A stretch of 64,000 nt of DNA from Sandaracinus amylolyticus (GTDB lineage Bacteria > Myxococcota_A > Polyangia > Polyangiales > Sandaracinaceae), in NCBI RefSeq assembly GCF_021631985.1, contig NZ_CP070225.1, forward strand, positions 2,914,001 through 2,978,000, given 5' to 3'. Position 1 is the first letter of the stretch. The number at the start of each line of letters is the position of its first letter. The position numbers were made by a program, and so were the translations under genes. Of this stretch, positions 11,734 through 20,267 are shown piece by piece. Below the pieces are notes generated by a model. The model was not told where the DNA came from and searched no databases. It saw only the letters and a list, made by a program, of their open reading frames with translations.

Positions 11734-11880
11734 GCCCGTCGGATACGACGTTCGCGATCACCGCGTCCACTTTTCGCCGAGCGGATGCAGCGCGCCGAGC
11801 ACGAGCAAGCGGGGCTGGGGCCCCGCGCGCAGCGCGTAGCGGCCGGGGCTCGAGAAGGGGGCGGAGCTCCCTCGGGATAC

Positions 11881-13095
11881 TCAGCAGCGCGCGTAGCGCG
11901 GATCGTCGGGCTTCAGCGCGAGGACGACCTGGATGTCGTCGAAGCGCTCCGACACCGCGCGCGCGCTCACGCCGTAGCGGCGCGCGACCGACGCGCGCGT
12001 GACTCCGTCGAGTCCGTGCAAGCGCGCGATCGCGTACTCGATCGCCGCCGCGCACACGTCCGGCTTCGGCGCGCGCGGCGCGCGCTCTTCACGACGCGAT
12101 GCGCGACCTTCGCGCGACCCACGCGTCTCGCGATAGTCCACCCACAGACGTCGCGCGCGGGCGACGTGCTCGGGCGTGAAGCCACCATCGCGCATCACGC
12201 GCTCGAGGATCGGAAGGACCGCGTCCTCGTCGTCACCGCGGACACGGACGCCGGGCTCGGTGCGCGCGCGCGACTCACCACCGCGGGTGCGCTCGCCGGT
12301 CGGCCGCGGCGTGCGTCGCTCCGCGCGCGCTTCGCTGCGCGATTCCACCTCACGGCGCGCGTCGACCTCGCGCGGAGGACGCGACGACGTCGACGCGGAG
12401 CGGCCCGGCGACGCGTTGCGCGCGGGCGATGCGCCGCGTGCGCGCTGCTGCTGCTCCGGCGAAGCGCGACGCGTGCGCGGGTCGCCCTCTTCTTCGGGAG
12501 CACCACGCTCGATCCACGCGAGCAGCTGCTTGTGCTCGCGGTTGCGCGGCTCGCCCTGCACCGCGACGGTCGCGGTCTCGCGCGCATCGTCGATGCGGCC
12601 CAGACGCGCGAGGCAGTGCGCGAGCGACGCAGCGATCTCGTGCTCCGGCGGGTTCGCAGCGCGATGCGCGAACTCGAGATGACGGAGCGCGGTCGCGGGC
12701 TGATCGAGCGCGACGTCGAGCAGGTGACCGAGGTTGTGGTGGTACCAGGGGTTGCGCGGCGCGAGCGCGAGCGCGCGACGGTACGAGGAGACCGCGGAGC
12801 GGAAGTTCGCGAGCAGCGCGTGCGAGAGACCCATGAGCGCGTGCACGACGTCGTCGTCGGGATGCGCGCCGACGACCTTGCGCAGATGGAGCAGCGCGCG
12901 CCACGGATGATCTTCGATCCGGTACTCGGCGAGGTGGCGATGCGCGAACACGCTCGCGTCGCTGCCATCGGGCGCGAGGCTCACGATGCGCTCGAGCAGC
13001 GGCTCGACCACACGACGTCCCTGCGCAGCGGCGATCGCGCGCTCCGCCTGCTTGCGCAGACGCTCCACGGCGCTCTCCTCCGACCTCGCGCTCAT
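11881..13095 (-). CDS. TPR protein with C-terminal helix-turn-helix-like segment
   Basis: 404 residues from the ATG at 13095. Residues about 1-190 are TPR-like helical repeats (for example NFRSAVSSYRRALALAPRN, WYHHNLGHLLDVALDQPATALRH). A long Arg/Ser/Glu-rich disordered linker (about 200-300) follows. The C-terminus (about 340-395) reads DVCAAAIEYAIARLHGL then VTRASVARRYGVSARAVSERF, with the spacing of a helix-turn-helix and a resemblance to the DUF6398-type domain. A sequence-specific DNA-binding role is inferred, not shown. A -10-like TATACG lies only nine bases before the start codon, suggesting a very short or absent leader. Confidence 0.8.
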   Translation of the reverse strand: MSARSEESAVERLRKQAERAIAAAQGRRVVEPLLERIVSLAPDGSDASVFAHRHLAEYRIEDHPWRALLHLRKVVGAHPDDDVVHALMGLSHALLANFRSAVSSYRRALALAPRNPWYHHNLGHLLDVALDQPATALRHLEFAHRAANPPEHEIAASLAHCLARLGRIDDARETATVAVQGEPRNREHKQLLAWIERGAPEEEGDPRTRRASPEQQQRARGASPARNASPGRSASTSSRPPREVDARREVESRSEARAERRTPRPTGERTRGGESRARTEPGVRVRGDDEDAVLPILERVMRDGGFTPEHVARARRLWVDYRETRGSREGRASRREERAPRAPKPDVCAAAIEYAIARLHGLDGVTRASVARRYGVSARAVSERFDDIQVVLALKPDDPRYARC

Positions 13096-13104
13096 GTGGA
13101 TCAG

Positions 13105-13110
13105 CGTATA
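13105..13110 (-). promoter_or_regulatory. -10-like box close to the start of the TPR-HTH gene
   Basis: On the minus strand TATACG (13110-13105) sits nine bases upstream of the ATG at 13095. In this GC-rich context it stands out. If used, the transcript would be nearly leaderless. No -35 element is evident. Confidence 0.3.
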
Positions 13111-13150
13111 GACCGATGCCCCCCGCAGGGCAAGCACGGCACTCGCGCGT

Positions 13151-13870
13151 TCAGCGCCGACGGACGACCGCGACGAGGAAGCCGCCGAGCGTGCGCAGCA
13201 TCGATCGACTCGCGTGCTCTTCGACGCGCGCGAACAGCGTCGAGACCAGCGGAACGCGATGCACGAACGCTGCGGGCGTGACCACGCGGACACCACGCAT
13301 GTCGACGAGCTCGGTGCCGCTCGGGAGCATGCGGCGGATGGCGCGCGGCGAGTCCCAGCGCGTCGCGACGTCGGCCTCCGTGTGCGCGCGACCGATGCGC
13401 CGCGCGCCCGCGAGACGACGTGCCAGATAGCGCAGGCTCCACGCGTTGTAGAACTCGAGGAGCATGTGCCCGCCGGGCCGCGTGACGCGCGCGATCTCCG
13501 AGAGCGCGCGCTCGATGTCGGGCACGTGCGCGAGCACCTTGAACGAGTAGACGACGTCGAACGACGCGTCGCGGAACGGCAGCGCCGTCGCGCTCCCGCG
13601 CACCACGTCGAGCCCTCGCGCGTGTGCCTGCGCGATCATGCCCGCCGAGAGATCGACGCCCACGCTGCGCGACGCGTGCGGCGCGACGCGCGCGAGCACG
13701 AGCCCGGTGCCGCACCCGACCTCGAGCACCTCGGCGCCGCGCGCGTGATCGATCACGATCTGCGACTCGAGGCGGTCGACCAGCGCGTGATAGCCCTCGT
13801 CGCGACCGCGATCGTAGGTGCTGCTGAAGTCGTCGTAGTAGCGCTTGGCGCGCGCGTCGTGGCCGCTCAT
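13151..13870 (-). CDS. Class I SAM-dependent methyltransferase
   Basis: 239 residues, starting at the ATG (MSGHDARAKRYYDDF) that overlaps the upstream glycosyltransferase stop as ATGA; a longer open frame upstream lies inside that gene. Motif I is VLEVGCGTGLVLARV, with SVGVDLSAGMI as the acidic loop and a later FDVVYSFKVLAHV segment, typical of Methyltransf_11/UbiE-like enzymes. A C-terminal helical region follows. It is coupled to the glycosyltransferase, so it probably methylates a sugar, lipid or polyketide-like product made with that enzyme. Substrate unknown. Confidence 0.9.
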   Translation of the reverse strand: MSGHDARAKRYYDDFSSTYDRGRDEGYHALVDRLESQIVIDHARGAEVLEVGCGTGLVLARVAPHASRSVGVDLSAGMIAQAHARGLDVVRGSATALPFRDASFDVVYSFKVLAHVPDIERALSEIARVTRPGGHMLLEFYNAWSLRYLARRLAGARRIGRAHTEADVATRWDSPRAIRRMLPSGTELVDMRGVRVVTPAAFVHRVPLVSTLFARVEEHASRSMLRTLGGFLVAVVRRR

Positions 13871-14961
13871 CGGAGCACCTCGTCGTAGAGCGACTCGTAG
13901 GCGGCCGCCATCGCGCGGGGGTGATGGCGTCGCTCGGCCGCGTGTCTCGCGCGCGCTCCGATCGATGCGCGCGCGCTCGCGTCGTCGAGCCATCGGCGGA
14001 GCGCGTCGACGAGCGCATCGAGCGTCGGCTCGATCGCCAGCGCCGCACCGTCCTCGGCGAGCTCCTCCGCGGCGCAACGCGACGCGACGATCACCGGGCG
14101 CGCCTGCCACATCGCTTCGATCAGCACCAGCGGCAGATCGACCTTCGCGCCGAGATCACGCGTCGGCAGCGCGACGACGTCGGCCGCGCCGAGCAGCGCG
14201 AGGATGTGCGGCGTCTCGCCGATCCATCGCACGCGCGACGCGACGCCGAGCGCCTCGGCCCGTGCCCGCAGCGCGCGCTCGGCCTCGCGCGACCGCTCGC
14301 TCTTCTGGCGGTACGCGAGCGCGAGCACCGCGTCGCGCAGCGTCACGAGCGACTCGATCAGGTGCCTCGCGCCCTCGCCGCGCTCGAGATCGCCGGGGAA
14401 CACGATCAGCGGCGCATCGCGCGGCAGCTCGAGCCCCTCCCGCGTCGCCGCGCGCGCCTCGTCGCCGGGCACGTCGATCGGCGCGACTGCCGGCGGGATG
14501 CGCACCACGCCGCGCACGCCCGCGTCGCGCACCCGCGTCTCGGTGTGGCGCGAGAGGACGACGGTGCGATCCGCGAAGAGCACGCGGCGCGCATCGAGAT
14601 CGTCGCGCGGCGCGCTCGACACCGTGTGCACCGTCGGACGTCGTCGCGCGCGGGAGAGCGCCTTCGCGACCACCGACGTGCGCGGGTTCGGCTGGAAGAA
14701 GAAGTGCGCGAGGTCGCCCTCCCCGATCGCGACACGCGCCAGCACGCGCAGCGCTTCGCGGGGAGGCAGCGCGTGCCCGCGCGCATGCGGGCCGAACGTC
14801 CGCTCGACCTTCGCGCGCGGCGGGTGGAACGACGAGCCGCGTGTCGCCATCACGATCGGCACGTGACGCTCCATCGAGCTCACGAGGTCCCTCACCAGGG
14901 TCTTGCTGCCGTCGTTCCACGGAGGCTCGACCGGCTTCGAAATCATCAGGATGGTCGCCAT
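13867..14961 (-). CDS. GT4-type glycosyltransferase
   Basis: 364 residues; the start is the ATG at 14961 (a GTG one codon earlier is equally possible). The N-terminal half starts ATILMISKPVEPPWNDG, like other GT-B folds that begin with a Rossmann strand and a Gly-containing loop. The C-terminal half (about 175-330) carries LIVFPGDLERGEGARHLIES, RVRWIGETPHILALLGAADV and a K-x-x-L-P-L-V-L-IEAMWQARPVI segment, the nucleotide-sugar binding E-x7-E-like region of family GT4. It is the first gene of a two-gene unit with the methyltransferase. It probably makes a cell-surface or secreted glycoconjugate; donor and acceptor are unknown. Confidence 0.88.
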   Translation of the reverse strand: MATILMISKPVEPPWNDGSKTLVRDLVSSMERHVPIVMATRGSSFHPPRAKVERTFGPHARGHALPPREALRVLARVAIGEGDLAHFFFQPNPRTSVVAKALSRARRRPTVHTVSSAPRDDLDARRVLFADRTVVLSRHTETRVRDAGVRGVVRIPPAVAPIDVPGDEARAATREGLELPRDAPLIVFPGDLERGEGARHLIESLVTLRDAVLALAYRQKSERSREAERALRARAEALGVASRVRWIGETPHILALLGAADVVALPTRDLGAKVDLPLVLIEAMWQARPVIVASRCAAEELAEDGAALAIEPTLDALVDALRRWLDDASARASIGARARHAAERRHHPRAMAAAYESLYDEVLR

Positions 14962-15019
14962 CACACGCGCGGGATCGGATACGTTTGACCCCGACCCACC
15001 CCTGCTCTAGAGGTCCAGC

Positions 15020-15610
15020 GTGGTCTATCACGGCGGCCCCGAGGACGACGACGAGACGCTCGCCGCTGGCGAGGACGAAGGCGCCGCGCTCGACGAGGAC
15101 GACGAGCTCGAGCCCGACACCGAGACCACGCTCGAGTCGGAGCCGCCCGATCGCGCGCACGGCGAGAGCCGCCGCAAGCGACTCGAGCGCATCCTCCCCG
15201 AGATCCTCAAGCGCGCGATCGAGAAGGGCCTCGAGACCGGCATCGGCACGCTGACCAACAGCCGCGAGGCACTGCAAGGCGTCGTCGGCAAGGTCGAGCT
15301 GCCGAAGGAGGTCGCGAGCTACGTCCTGTCGCAGGTCGACGAGACCAAGAACGCGATGGTCCGCGTCGTCGCGCGCGAGGTCCGCGAGTTCCTCGAGGCG
15401 GCCGATCTCGCGAAGGAGCTGCAGCGCGCGCTCACCAGCCTCTCGTTCGAGATCCGCACCGAGATCCGGTTCATCCCGAACGACGCGGGCGGCGTCACGC
15501 CCGACGTGAAGGCGCGCGTCGGCCCGACCACGAAGCAGCGCGGCCGCCGCCGCGGGCTGCGCCGGCCTTCGGCCGAGGCGCAGGAGCCCGAGGACGGCAG
15601 CGACGTCTGA
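15020..15610 (+). CDS. Conserved-looking acidic/basic protein of unknown function
   Basis: 196 residues from GTG 15020. The first 45 residues are strongly acidic (runs of Asp/Glu). Residues about 50-150 are helical and charged (RKRLERILPEILKRAIEKG, then ..EVASYVLSQVDETKNAMVRVV..). The tail is Arg-rich (KQRGRRRGLRRPS). There is no signal peptide or membrane helix. The middle may be amphipathic or coiled coil. I do not recognise the family. It converges with the cyclophilin gene, with three bases between the stops. Confidence 0.75.
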   Translation: MVYHGGPEDDDETLAAGEDEGAALDEDDELEPDTETTLESEPPDRAHGESRRKRLERILPEILKRAIEKGLETGIGTLTNSREALQGVVGKVELPKEVASYVLSQVDETKNAMVRVVAREVREFLEAADLAKELQRALTSLSFEIRTEIRFIPNDAGGVTPDVKARVGPTTKQRGRRRGLRRPSAEAQEPEDGSDV

Positions 15611-15613
15611 CGA

Positions 15614-16609
15614 TCACTCCGGGCGCTGCTCGCGGAGCTGCTCGGCCGCTTCCTCACGACGACGCCGCATCCCCTCGAGCGTGCGCAGCTCGCTGGGACC
15701 GGGGCTCGCGCCACGACCGACCGCGGGCTCTCCCGGCGGCAGCTGCGGCGCGGTGATGCGCGCGGATGCCGCACCGCCCTCGACGCGCTGGACGAGGACG
15801 CGCGCGATGCGCACCGGCGTGAGCGGACGGTTGTCGGGATCGCCGCTCTGCGGCACGCGCGCGATCATCGCGACCACGTCCTCGGGGCGGCACTGACCGA
15901 ACACCGTCGCGGTGCCGTCGAGCTGCGGCGCGGGCCCGTCGAGGATGTAGAACTGCGCGCCCCCGGTGTCGCGGCCCCCGGTGGTCGCCATCGCGAGCCG
16001 TCCCGCACGATCGTGCGCGAGCGTCTCGTGCGGCTCGTACGGCATCGTGTACCCGATCGTCCCGCTGCCATCGCCGAGGTAGTCGCCGCCCTGGACGACG
16101 AACTCGGGGATCACGCGGTGGAACGTCGTGTTCGCGTAGTAAGGCTGGCGGCGCCAGATGCCCGCACGCGCGTCCCACCACGGGCGCCGGCCGCGCGCGA
16201 GGCCGACGAAGTTCGCGACCGTGCGCGGAGCGCGATCCGCGTAGAGATCACAGAAGAGCGTGCCGAGGTCGGTCGAGATCTCCGCGACGAGCTGCCCGTC
16301 GATCGGCATGCCCTCGACCGCTTCGTCGAGCGTGAAGTCGCCGCCCTCGGGATCGGGCTCGGTGGGCTCGCGCACCAGACGATCCGGCGTCTGCTTCGTC
16401 GTGCTGCGCGCGCCGCGGTCTCCTCCCGCGAACACGATCTGCTCGCCGTCCTCGGTCACGCCGATCGTCGGCTGCTTCGTCGCGCTCGCGCCGCCGCCGC
16501 CCTGTCCGCCCGTGGCCTCTCCGCCCGACGTCGCGCCCGTCTCGCACTCGCAGCCCCACAGGCCACCGAGCGCGATCACCGCCGCGATCACCGCGTTCCC
16601 TCGACGCAT
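15614..16609 (-). CDS. Cyclophilin-type peptidyl-prolyl isomerase lipoprotein
   Basis: 331 residues, ATG 16609. The signal ends in GGLWGC (lipobox Cys about residue 20), then a Gly/Ala-rich linker and the cyclophilin domain (about 105-280): TVANFVGLARG, FHRVIPEFVVQGGD, GGAQFYILDGPAPQLDGTATVFGQ. The active-site Arg in FHRV and the Q in VQGGD are present. The enzyme catalyses proline cis-trans isomerisation and here should act in the periplasm or at a membrane surface. The C-terminus (about 300-331) is Arg/Glu-rich and helical. It follows the DUF192 gene by two bases on the same strand, so both probably come from one transcript. Confidence 0.92.
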   Translation of the reverse strand: MRRGNAVIAAVIALGGLWGCECETGATSGGEATGGQGGGGASATKQPTIGVTEDGEQIVFAGGDRGARSTTKQTPDRLVREPTEPDPEGGDFTLDEAVEGMPIDGQLVAEISTDLGTLFCDLYADRAPRTVANFVGLARGRRPWWDARAGIWRRQPYYANTTFHRVIPEFVVQGGDYLGDGSGTIGYTMPYEPHETLAHDRAGRLAMATTGGRDTGGAQFYILDGPAPQLDGTATVFGQCRPEDVVAMIARVPQSGDPDNRPLTPVRIARVLVQRVEGGAASARITAPQLPPGEPAVGRGASPGPSELRTLEGMRRRREEAAEQLREQRPE

Positions 16610-16611
16610 GC

Positions 16612-17220
16612 TCACTCCCACTCCTCGATCACCACGTCGTCGTCTTCGATCGCTTCGTCGTCGTGCGGCCCGCCCGCCGCGGGCACCTCGCCGACCTCTT
16701 CGAAGCGCACCTGCGCGCCGGCGCCGATGCCGTGCGCGCGCGCGAACCCGCCGTTCACCTCGAGCACGAACTGCGAGAGGCCCTCGACCTCGCGCGGATC
16801 GTCGGTCTGCGGCTCCGCGCTCTCGACGATCCCCAGCACGCGCATCTCGCTCGTGATGAAGATCATGTCGAGCGGGATGAACGTGTCGCGCATCCAGAAG
16901 CTCTGCTGTCGCTCGCGCGCGAACAAGAAGAGCATCCCGCGATCGGCCGCGAGCTCGCGCCGGTACATCAGGCCTCGCGAGGTCTGCGCAGGCGTCCGCG
17001 CGACCTCGACCTCGACGACCACCGGGTCCGCGCCCTCGCGCTCCAGGATCACGCGGGGCCGCGCAGGAGGCGGGGCGGGGCGCACCGGCTCGCCACCACC
17101 GCTCCCCGGCGTCGGCGGCGCCGGACGCGGCGCGTCGGCGCTCGCCTCGCGAGAGGCCTCGCCTCCCGAGCATGCGGCGATCATCGCGAGCGCAGCGGTC
17201 ACGGCGAGCGTCCTCGTCAT
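16612..17220 (-). CDS. DUF192 family lipoprotein
   Basis: 202 residues from ATG 17220, chosen because it gives a lipoprotein signal (MTRTLAVTAALAMIAAC). A Pro/Gly-rich linker precedes the DUF192 domain (about 65-180), with the diagnostic RGLMYRRELAADRGMLFLF and FWMRDTFIPLDMIFI segments. The function of DUF192 proteins is not established; they are small exported beta proteins. The acidic tail (DDEAIEDDDVVIEEWE) is unusual. It lies upstream of the cyclophilin lipoprotein gene with a two-base gap and is divergent from cobA-hemD. Confidence 0.9.
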   Translation of the reverse strand: MTRTLAVTAALAMIAACSGGEASREASADAPRPAPPTPGSGGGEPVRPAPPPARPRVILEREGADPVVVEVEVARTPAQTSRGLMYRRELAADRGMLFLFARERQQSFWMRDTFIPLDMIFITSEMRVLGIVESAEPQTDDPREVEGLSQFVLEVNGGFARAHGIGAGAQVRFEEVGEVPAAGGPHDDEAIEDDDVVIEEWE

Positions 17221-17321
17221 CCGGATCGGCGTGCCAATGGACAGCGCGCCCTCGTACCACGGACTCGCGCGCGATGCCGCTCTTTGGGTCCGTCGGACGC
17301 GCCCGCGCGCGGCGCGCAGAG

Positions 17322-17327
17322 TATATA
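17322..17327 (+). promoter_or_regulatory. -10-like TATATA box just before cobA-hemD
   Basis: TATATA (17322-17327) is followed by only eight bases before the ATG at 17336. This is one of very few AT runs here. A start site seven bases downstream would give a leaderless mRNA. The same stretch read on the minus strand (TATACT) could serve the DUF192 gene. There is no clear -35. Confidence 0.35.
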
Positions 17328-17335
17328 GACGCGCC

Positions 17336-18868
17336 ATGCCCCTCGGCCGGGTCTATCTCCTCGGCGCCGGCCCCGGCGACCCCGAGCTGATCACGCAGCG
17401 CGCCGCGCGTCGCCTCGGCGAGGCCGACCTCGTCCTCTACGACGCGCTGGTGCACCCCGAGCTCCTCGATCTCTGCCGCGAGGACGCCGAGAAGACGTTC
17501 GTCGGCAAGCGCGGCGGGCGGGTCAGCGAGCGACAGAGCGCGATCAACGAGCGCATGATCGAGGCCGCGCGCGCCGGGCGGGTCGTCGCTCGCCTCAAGG
17601 GTGGCGATCCCTATCTCTTCGGTCGGGGCTCCGAAGAGGCCGAAGCGCTGCACGCCGCGGGCATCCCCTTCGAGGTCGTGCCCGGTGTGCCCTCCCCCAT
17701 CGCCGCGACCGCGTACGCCGGCATCTCGCTCACCCATCGCGCCGCGTCGAGCAGCGTCGCGTACGTGACCGCGACCGAGTCGCCCGAGAAGGATCGCTCG
17801 AGCCACGACTGGACGAAGCTCGCGACCGCCACCGAGACGCTCGTGATCTTCATGGGCGTGCGCTCGCTCGAGTCGATGATGGCGCGCCTGATCGAGCACG
17901 GTCGCGCCCCCGAGACGCCCGCGGCCGTCATCCAACAAGCGTCGATGCCGAAGCAGCGCACCATCGTCGGCACCATCGCGACGATCGCGAAGCTCGCGCG
18001 CGAGGCGAACGTCGGCATGCCCGCGCTCACCGTCGTCGGCGAGGTCGTGAAGCTGCGCGATGCGCTGCGCTGGTACGACGTGCAGCCGCTCTTCGGCAAG
18101 CGCGTGCTCGTGACGCGCCCCGAGGATCGCTCGCTCGGGCTCGCGCGCCTGCTCCGCGACGAAGGCGCCGAGGCGATCTGCATCCCCGCGATCCGCATCG
18201 CGCCGCCCGAGGATCCCGAAGCGCTCGCCCGCGCGGTGCGCGAGGCCGCGACCTACGACTGGCTCGTCTTCACCAGCGCGAGCGGCGTCGACTCCTTCTT
18301 CCAAGAGGTCGACCGCCAGGAGCGCGACGCGCGCGTGGTCGGCGCCGCGCGCATCTGCGCGATCGGCCCCGCGACCGCATCGTCGCTGCGCGCGCGTGGC
18401 CTCCGCGCCGACGCGGTGCCCACCGAGTTCCGCGGCGAGGGCGCAGCGAAGATCCTCCTCGATCACCACGGCGGCGATCTCCGCGGCGTGCGGGTGATGC
18501 TCCCGCGTGCCGCGGTCGCGCGCGAGGTCCTCCCCGAGACGCTGCGCGCGGCAGGCGCGCACGTCGACGTGGTGCACGCCTATCGCAACGTCCCTCCTTC
18601 GCCCGACGACGAGGCCGCGCTGCGCGCCGCGATCGAGGCGCACGAGCTCGACGTGATCACGTTCACCGCGCCATCGACCGTCGAGAGCGTCGTGCGCATC
18701 CTCGGGCCGAACGCCGCCGCGCAGCTCGCCTCGTTCACCATCGCCTCGATCGGCCCGGTCACCACCGCGGCGGCCGAGAAGCTCGGCGTGCGCGTCGACG
18801 TGACCGCGCCGTACTACACCAGCGAAGGCCTCGCGCGCGCGCTGCGCGAACACTTCTCCAGGACCTGA
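17336..18868 (+). CDS. Fused uroporphyrinogen-III C-methyltransferase / uroporphyrinogen-III synthase
   Basis: 510 residues. The first half (about 1-245) is the SUMT/CobA methyltransferase: YLLGAGPGDPELIT for SAM binding, RLKGGDPYLFGRG, and IVGTIATIAKLA near its end. It methylates uroporphyrinogen III at C2 and C7 to precorrin-2 for siroheme or cobalamin. The second half (about 250-510) is the HemD fold (VLVTRPEDRSLGLARLLRDEGAE..., FTSASGVDSFF, FTAPSTVESV), which cyclises hydroxymethylbilane. Such CobA-HemD fusions are known. No other tetrapyrrole gene is adjacent. The ATG at 17336 may be leaderless. The following small lipoprotein gene begins three bases after the stop. Confidence 0.95.
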   Translation: MPLGRVYLLGAGPGDPELITQRAARRLGEADLVLYDALVHPELLDLCREDAEKTFVGKRGGRVSERQSAINERMIEAARAGRVVARLKGGDPYLFGRGSEEAEALHAAGIPFEVVPGVPSPIAATAYAGISLTHRAASSSVAYVTATESPEKDRSSHDWTKLATATETLVIFMGVRSLESMMARLIEHGRAPETPAAVIQQASMPKQRTIVGTIATIAKLAREANVGMPALTVVGEVVKLRDALRWYDVQPLFGKRVLVTRPEDRSLGLARLLRDEGAEAICIPAIRIAPPEDPEALARAVREAATYDWLVFTSASGVDSFFQEVDRQERDARVVGAARICAIGPATASSLRARGLRADAVPTEFRGEGAAKILLDHHGGDLRGVRVMLPRAAVAREVLPETLRAAGAHVDVVHAYRNVPPSPDDEAALRAAIEAHELDVITFTAPSTVESVVRILGPNAAAQLASFTIASIGPVTTAAAEKLGVRVDVTAPYYTSEGLARALREHFSRT

Positions 18869-18871
18869 CCC

Positions 18872-19285
18872 TTGCGCAACGCCCTCGCTCTCGCGGTCCT
18901 CGCCCTCGCGCTCGCGCCGATCGCCGGCTGCGAGCGCACCCCACCCGGTGAGATCGTCGTCATCCCACTCGGCGACGATCTACTCGCGCATCAGGTGATC
19001 GATCGCGACGCGACCACCGGCGAGGTCCGTTCGTGGGCGAGCGCGCCGCTCGACGCCGAAGACGACACCTGGATCCCCTACCCCGGCCGCATCCGGATCC
19101 AGGTCGAGCACGATCTCGGTCGCGCCCCCAACGGCGTGCTGGTCTACCTCTCGTTCACCGACGACGGGCGCACGCCCGCGCTCGCTGCCGGCGATCTCGC
19201 GCGCATCGAGGTCGTGAACGAGGATCACGTCGTCATATGGAACGACACGAACGGGAACTACTTCGCACGGGTGGTCGTCTTCTGA
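18872..19285 (+). CDS. Small lipoprotein of unknown function
   Basis: 137 residues from TTG 18872, three bases after the CobA-HemD stop, so the two are co-transcribed and probably coupled. The signal MRNALALAVLALALAPIAGC has a clear lipobox (IAGC). The mature part is beta-rich with no Cys pairs (for example IRIQVEHDLGRAPNGVLVYLSF and HVVIWNDTNGNYFARVVVF). I do not recognise the family. The operon position does not imply a tetrapyrrole role, since the following genes are also unrelated. Confidence 0.78.
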   Translation: MRNALALAVLALALAPIAGCERTPPGEIVVIPLGDDLLAHQVIDRDATTGEVRSWASAPLDAEDDTWIPYPGRIRIQVEHDLGRAPNGVLVYLSFTDDGRTPALAAGDLARIEVVNEDHVVIWNDTNGNYFARVVVF

Positions 19286-19295
19286 CGTCTCGTCC

Positions 19296-19760
19296 ATGAG
19301 CCCGTACCGCACGTTCGAGCACGACACGTACAACGAGGGCAGCGTCGCGCTGCTCCGCTCGGTCGCGATCGTGGTCGTGCTGCTCTCGATCGGCGGGCTC
19401 GCGCTCGGCCTCCGCAACTGGGTCGGACTGCTGTTCTCGATCGTCGGTCTCGCCGCGTGCGCTGCGTGGGTCGCGCTCGTCGGTCGCTCGCGCCGCCGCG
19501 CCCGCGGCAACGTCTCGCTCCGGCTCGAGCCCGACGCGCTCCGCTTCGTCGACGGCGCGACCACGATCGAGCTGCCGTGGTCCGAGATCACCGCGGTCGA
19601 GGTCGACGAAGATCGCCTCGACGTCCGCGTCGCCCGACACGATGCGGATCCGCTCCGCATCGAGCCGATGTTCCGCGGCGCGTCGGTCTACGATCTCGCC
19701 GACGCGATCTCCGCGGCGTGGCGCGCGTCCGCCTCCGCGACCGACCATTCGGGCAGGTAG
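19296..19760 (+). CDS. Small membrane protein with PH-like cytoplasmic part
   Basis: 154 residues, ATG 19296. Two membrane helices (about 18-37 and 41-63: SVAIVVVLLSIGGLALGL, NWVGLLFSIVGLAACAAWVAL) are followed by a basic loop (RSRRRARG). The rest is a beta-rich domain (about 70-130: VSLRLEPDALRFVDG, TTIELPWSEITAVEVDEDRLDVR) of the kind found in bacterial PH-domain/YcxB-like proteins. Function unknown. It sits between the small lipoprotein gene and clpS on the same strand; the 111-base gap before clpS probably holds that gene's promoter. Confidence 0.75.
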   Translation: MSPYRTFEHDTYNEGSVALLRSVAIVVVLLSIGGLALGLRNWVGLLFSIVGLAACAAWVALVGRSRRRARGNVSLRLEPDALRFVDGATTIELPWSEITAVEVDEDRLDVRVARHDADPLRIEPMFRGASVYDLADAISAAWRASASATDHSGR

Positions 19761-19871
19761 ACCCCCGTCACAGCGGCATGGCGAGCCGCCGCGGCGGGAA
19801 CGATGCTGCGAGGACGGTGCGCGGCGCTCGCCACCGGTTACACTCGCTCTCGCTTTTTTCGCGAGGAGACC

Positions 19872-20213
19872 GTGGCAGATCCCTTCGATCCCGACTCCGG
19901 CGTCATCACCGAGACGCGGTCCGAGAAGAAGGTGCAGCGGCCGCGCATGTACCGCGTGCTGCTCCACAACGACGACTACACGACGCGCGAGTTCGTCGTC
20001 GAAGTCCTCAAGACCGTGTTCCACCACAGCGACGCGGAGGCCGTGCGGGTGATGCTGCACGTCCACTACAACGGCGTCGGCGTCGCGGGGGTGTTCACGC
20101 GCGAGATCGCGGAGACCAAGATCGCGATCGTGGAGAGGCTCGCCAAGGAGCGCGAGTACCCGCTGCGTCTCTCGATGGAGCCCGAGGAGGACGACGACGG
20201 GGACAAGAAGTAG
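19872..20213 (+). CDS. clpS: ClpS adaptor of the ClpA unfoldase
   Basis: 113 residues from GTG 19872, supported by GAGGAG at 19863-19868; an in-frame ATG at 19803 adds residues with no ClpS match. Core motifs: RMYRVLLHNDDYTTREFVVE (the hydrophobic pocket for the N-terminal residue includes the ND/DYT region) and HVHYNGVGVAGVFTREIAETK. ClpS binds proteins with Leu, Phe, Trp or Tyr at the N-terminus and hands them to ClpA. The acidic tail (EEDDDGDKK) is not part of the core fold. clpA follows after 54 bases and aat comes next. Confidence 0.95.
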   Translation: MADPFDPDSGVITETRSEKKVQRPRMYRVLLHNDDYTTREFVVEVLKTVFHHSDAEAVRVMLHVHYNGVGVAGVFTREIAETKIAIVERLAKEREYPLRLSMEPEEDDDGDKK

Positions 20214-20267
20214 CGCGCGCATCGACGAACGAGACCGCCGCCTTAGAGAAGAAGCCTCAGGAGAACG

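Noticed and set aside
15614-18853. Long minus-strand frame extending the cyclophilin upstream
   Set aside because: The cyclophilin has a clear lipoprotein start at 16609; the extension crosses the DUF192 gene and lies antisense to cobA-hemD.
19803-19871. Longer ClpS from ATG 19803
   Set aside because: The added residues match nothing in ClpS, while GTG 19872 has a ribosome site at the right distance.
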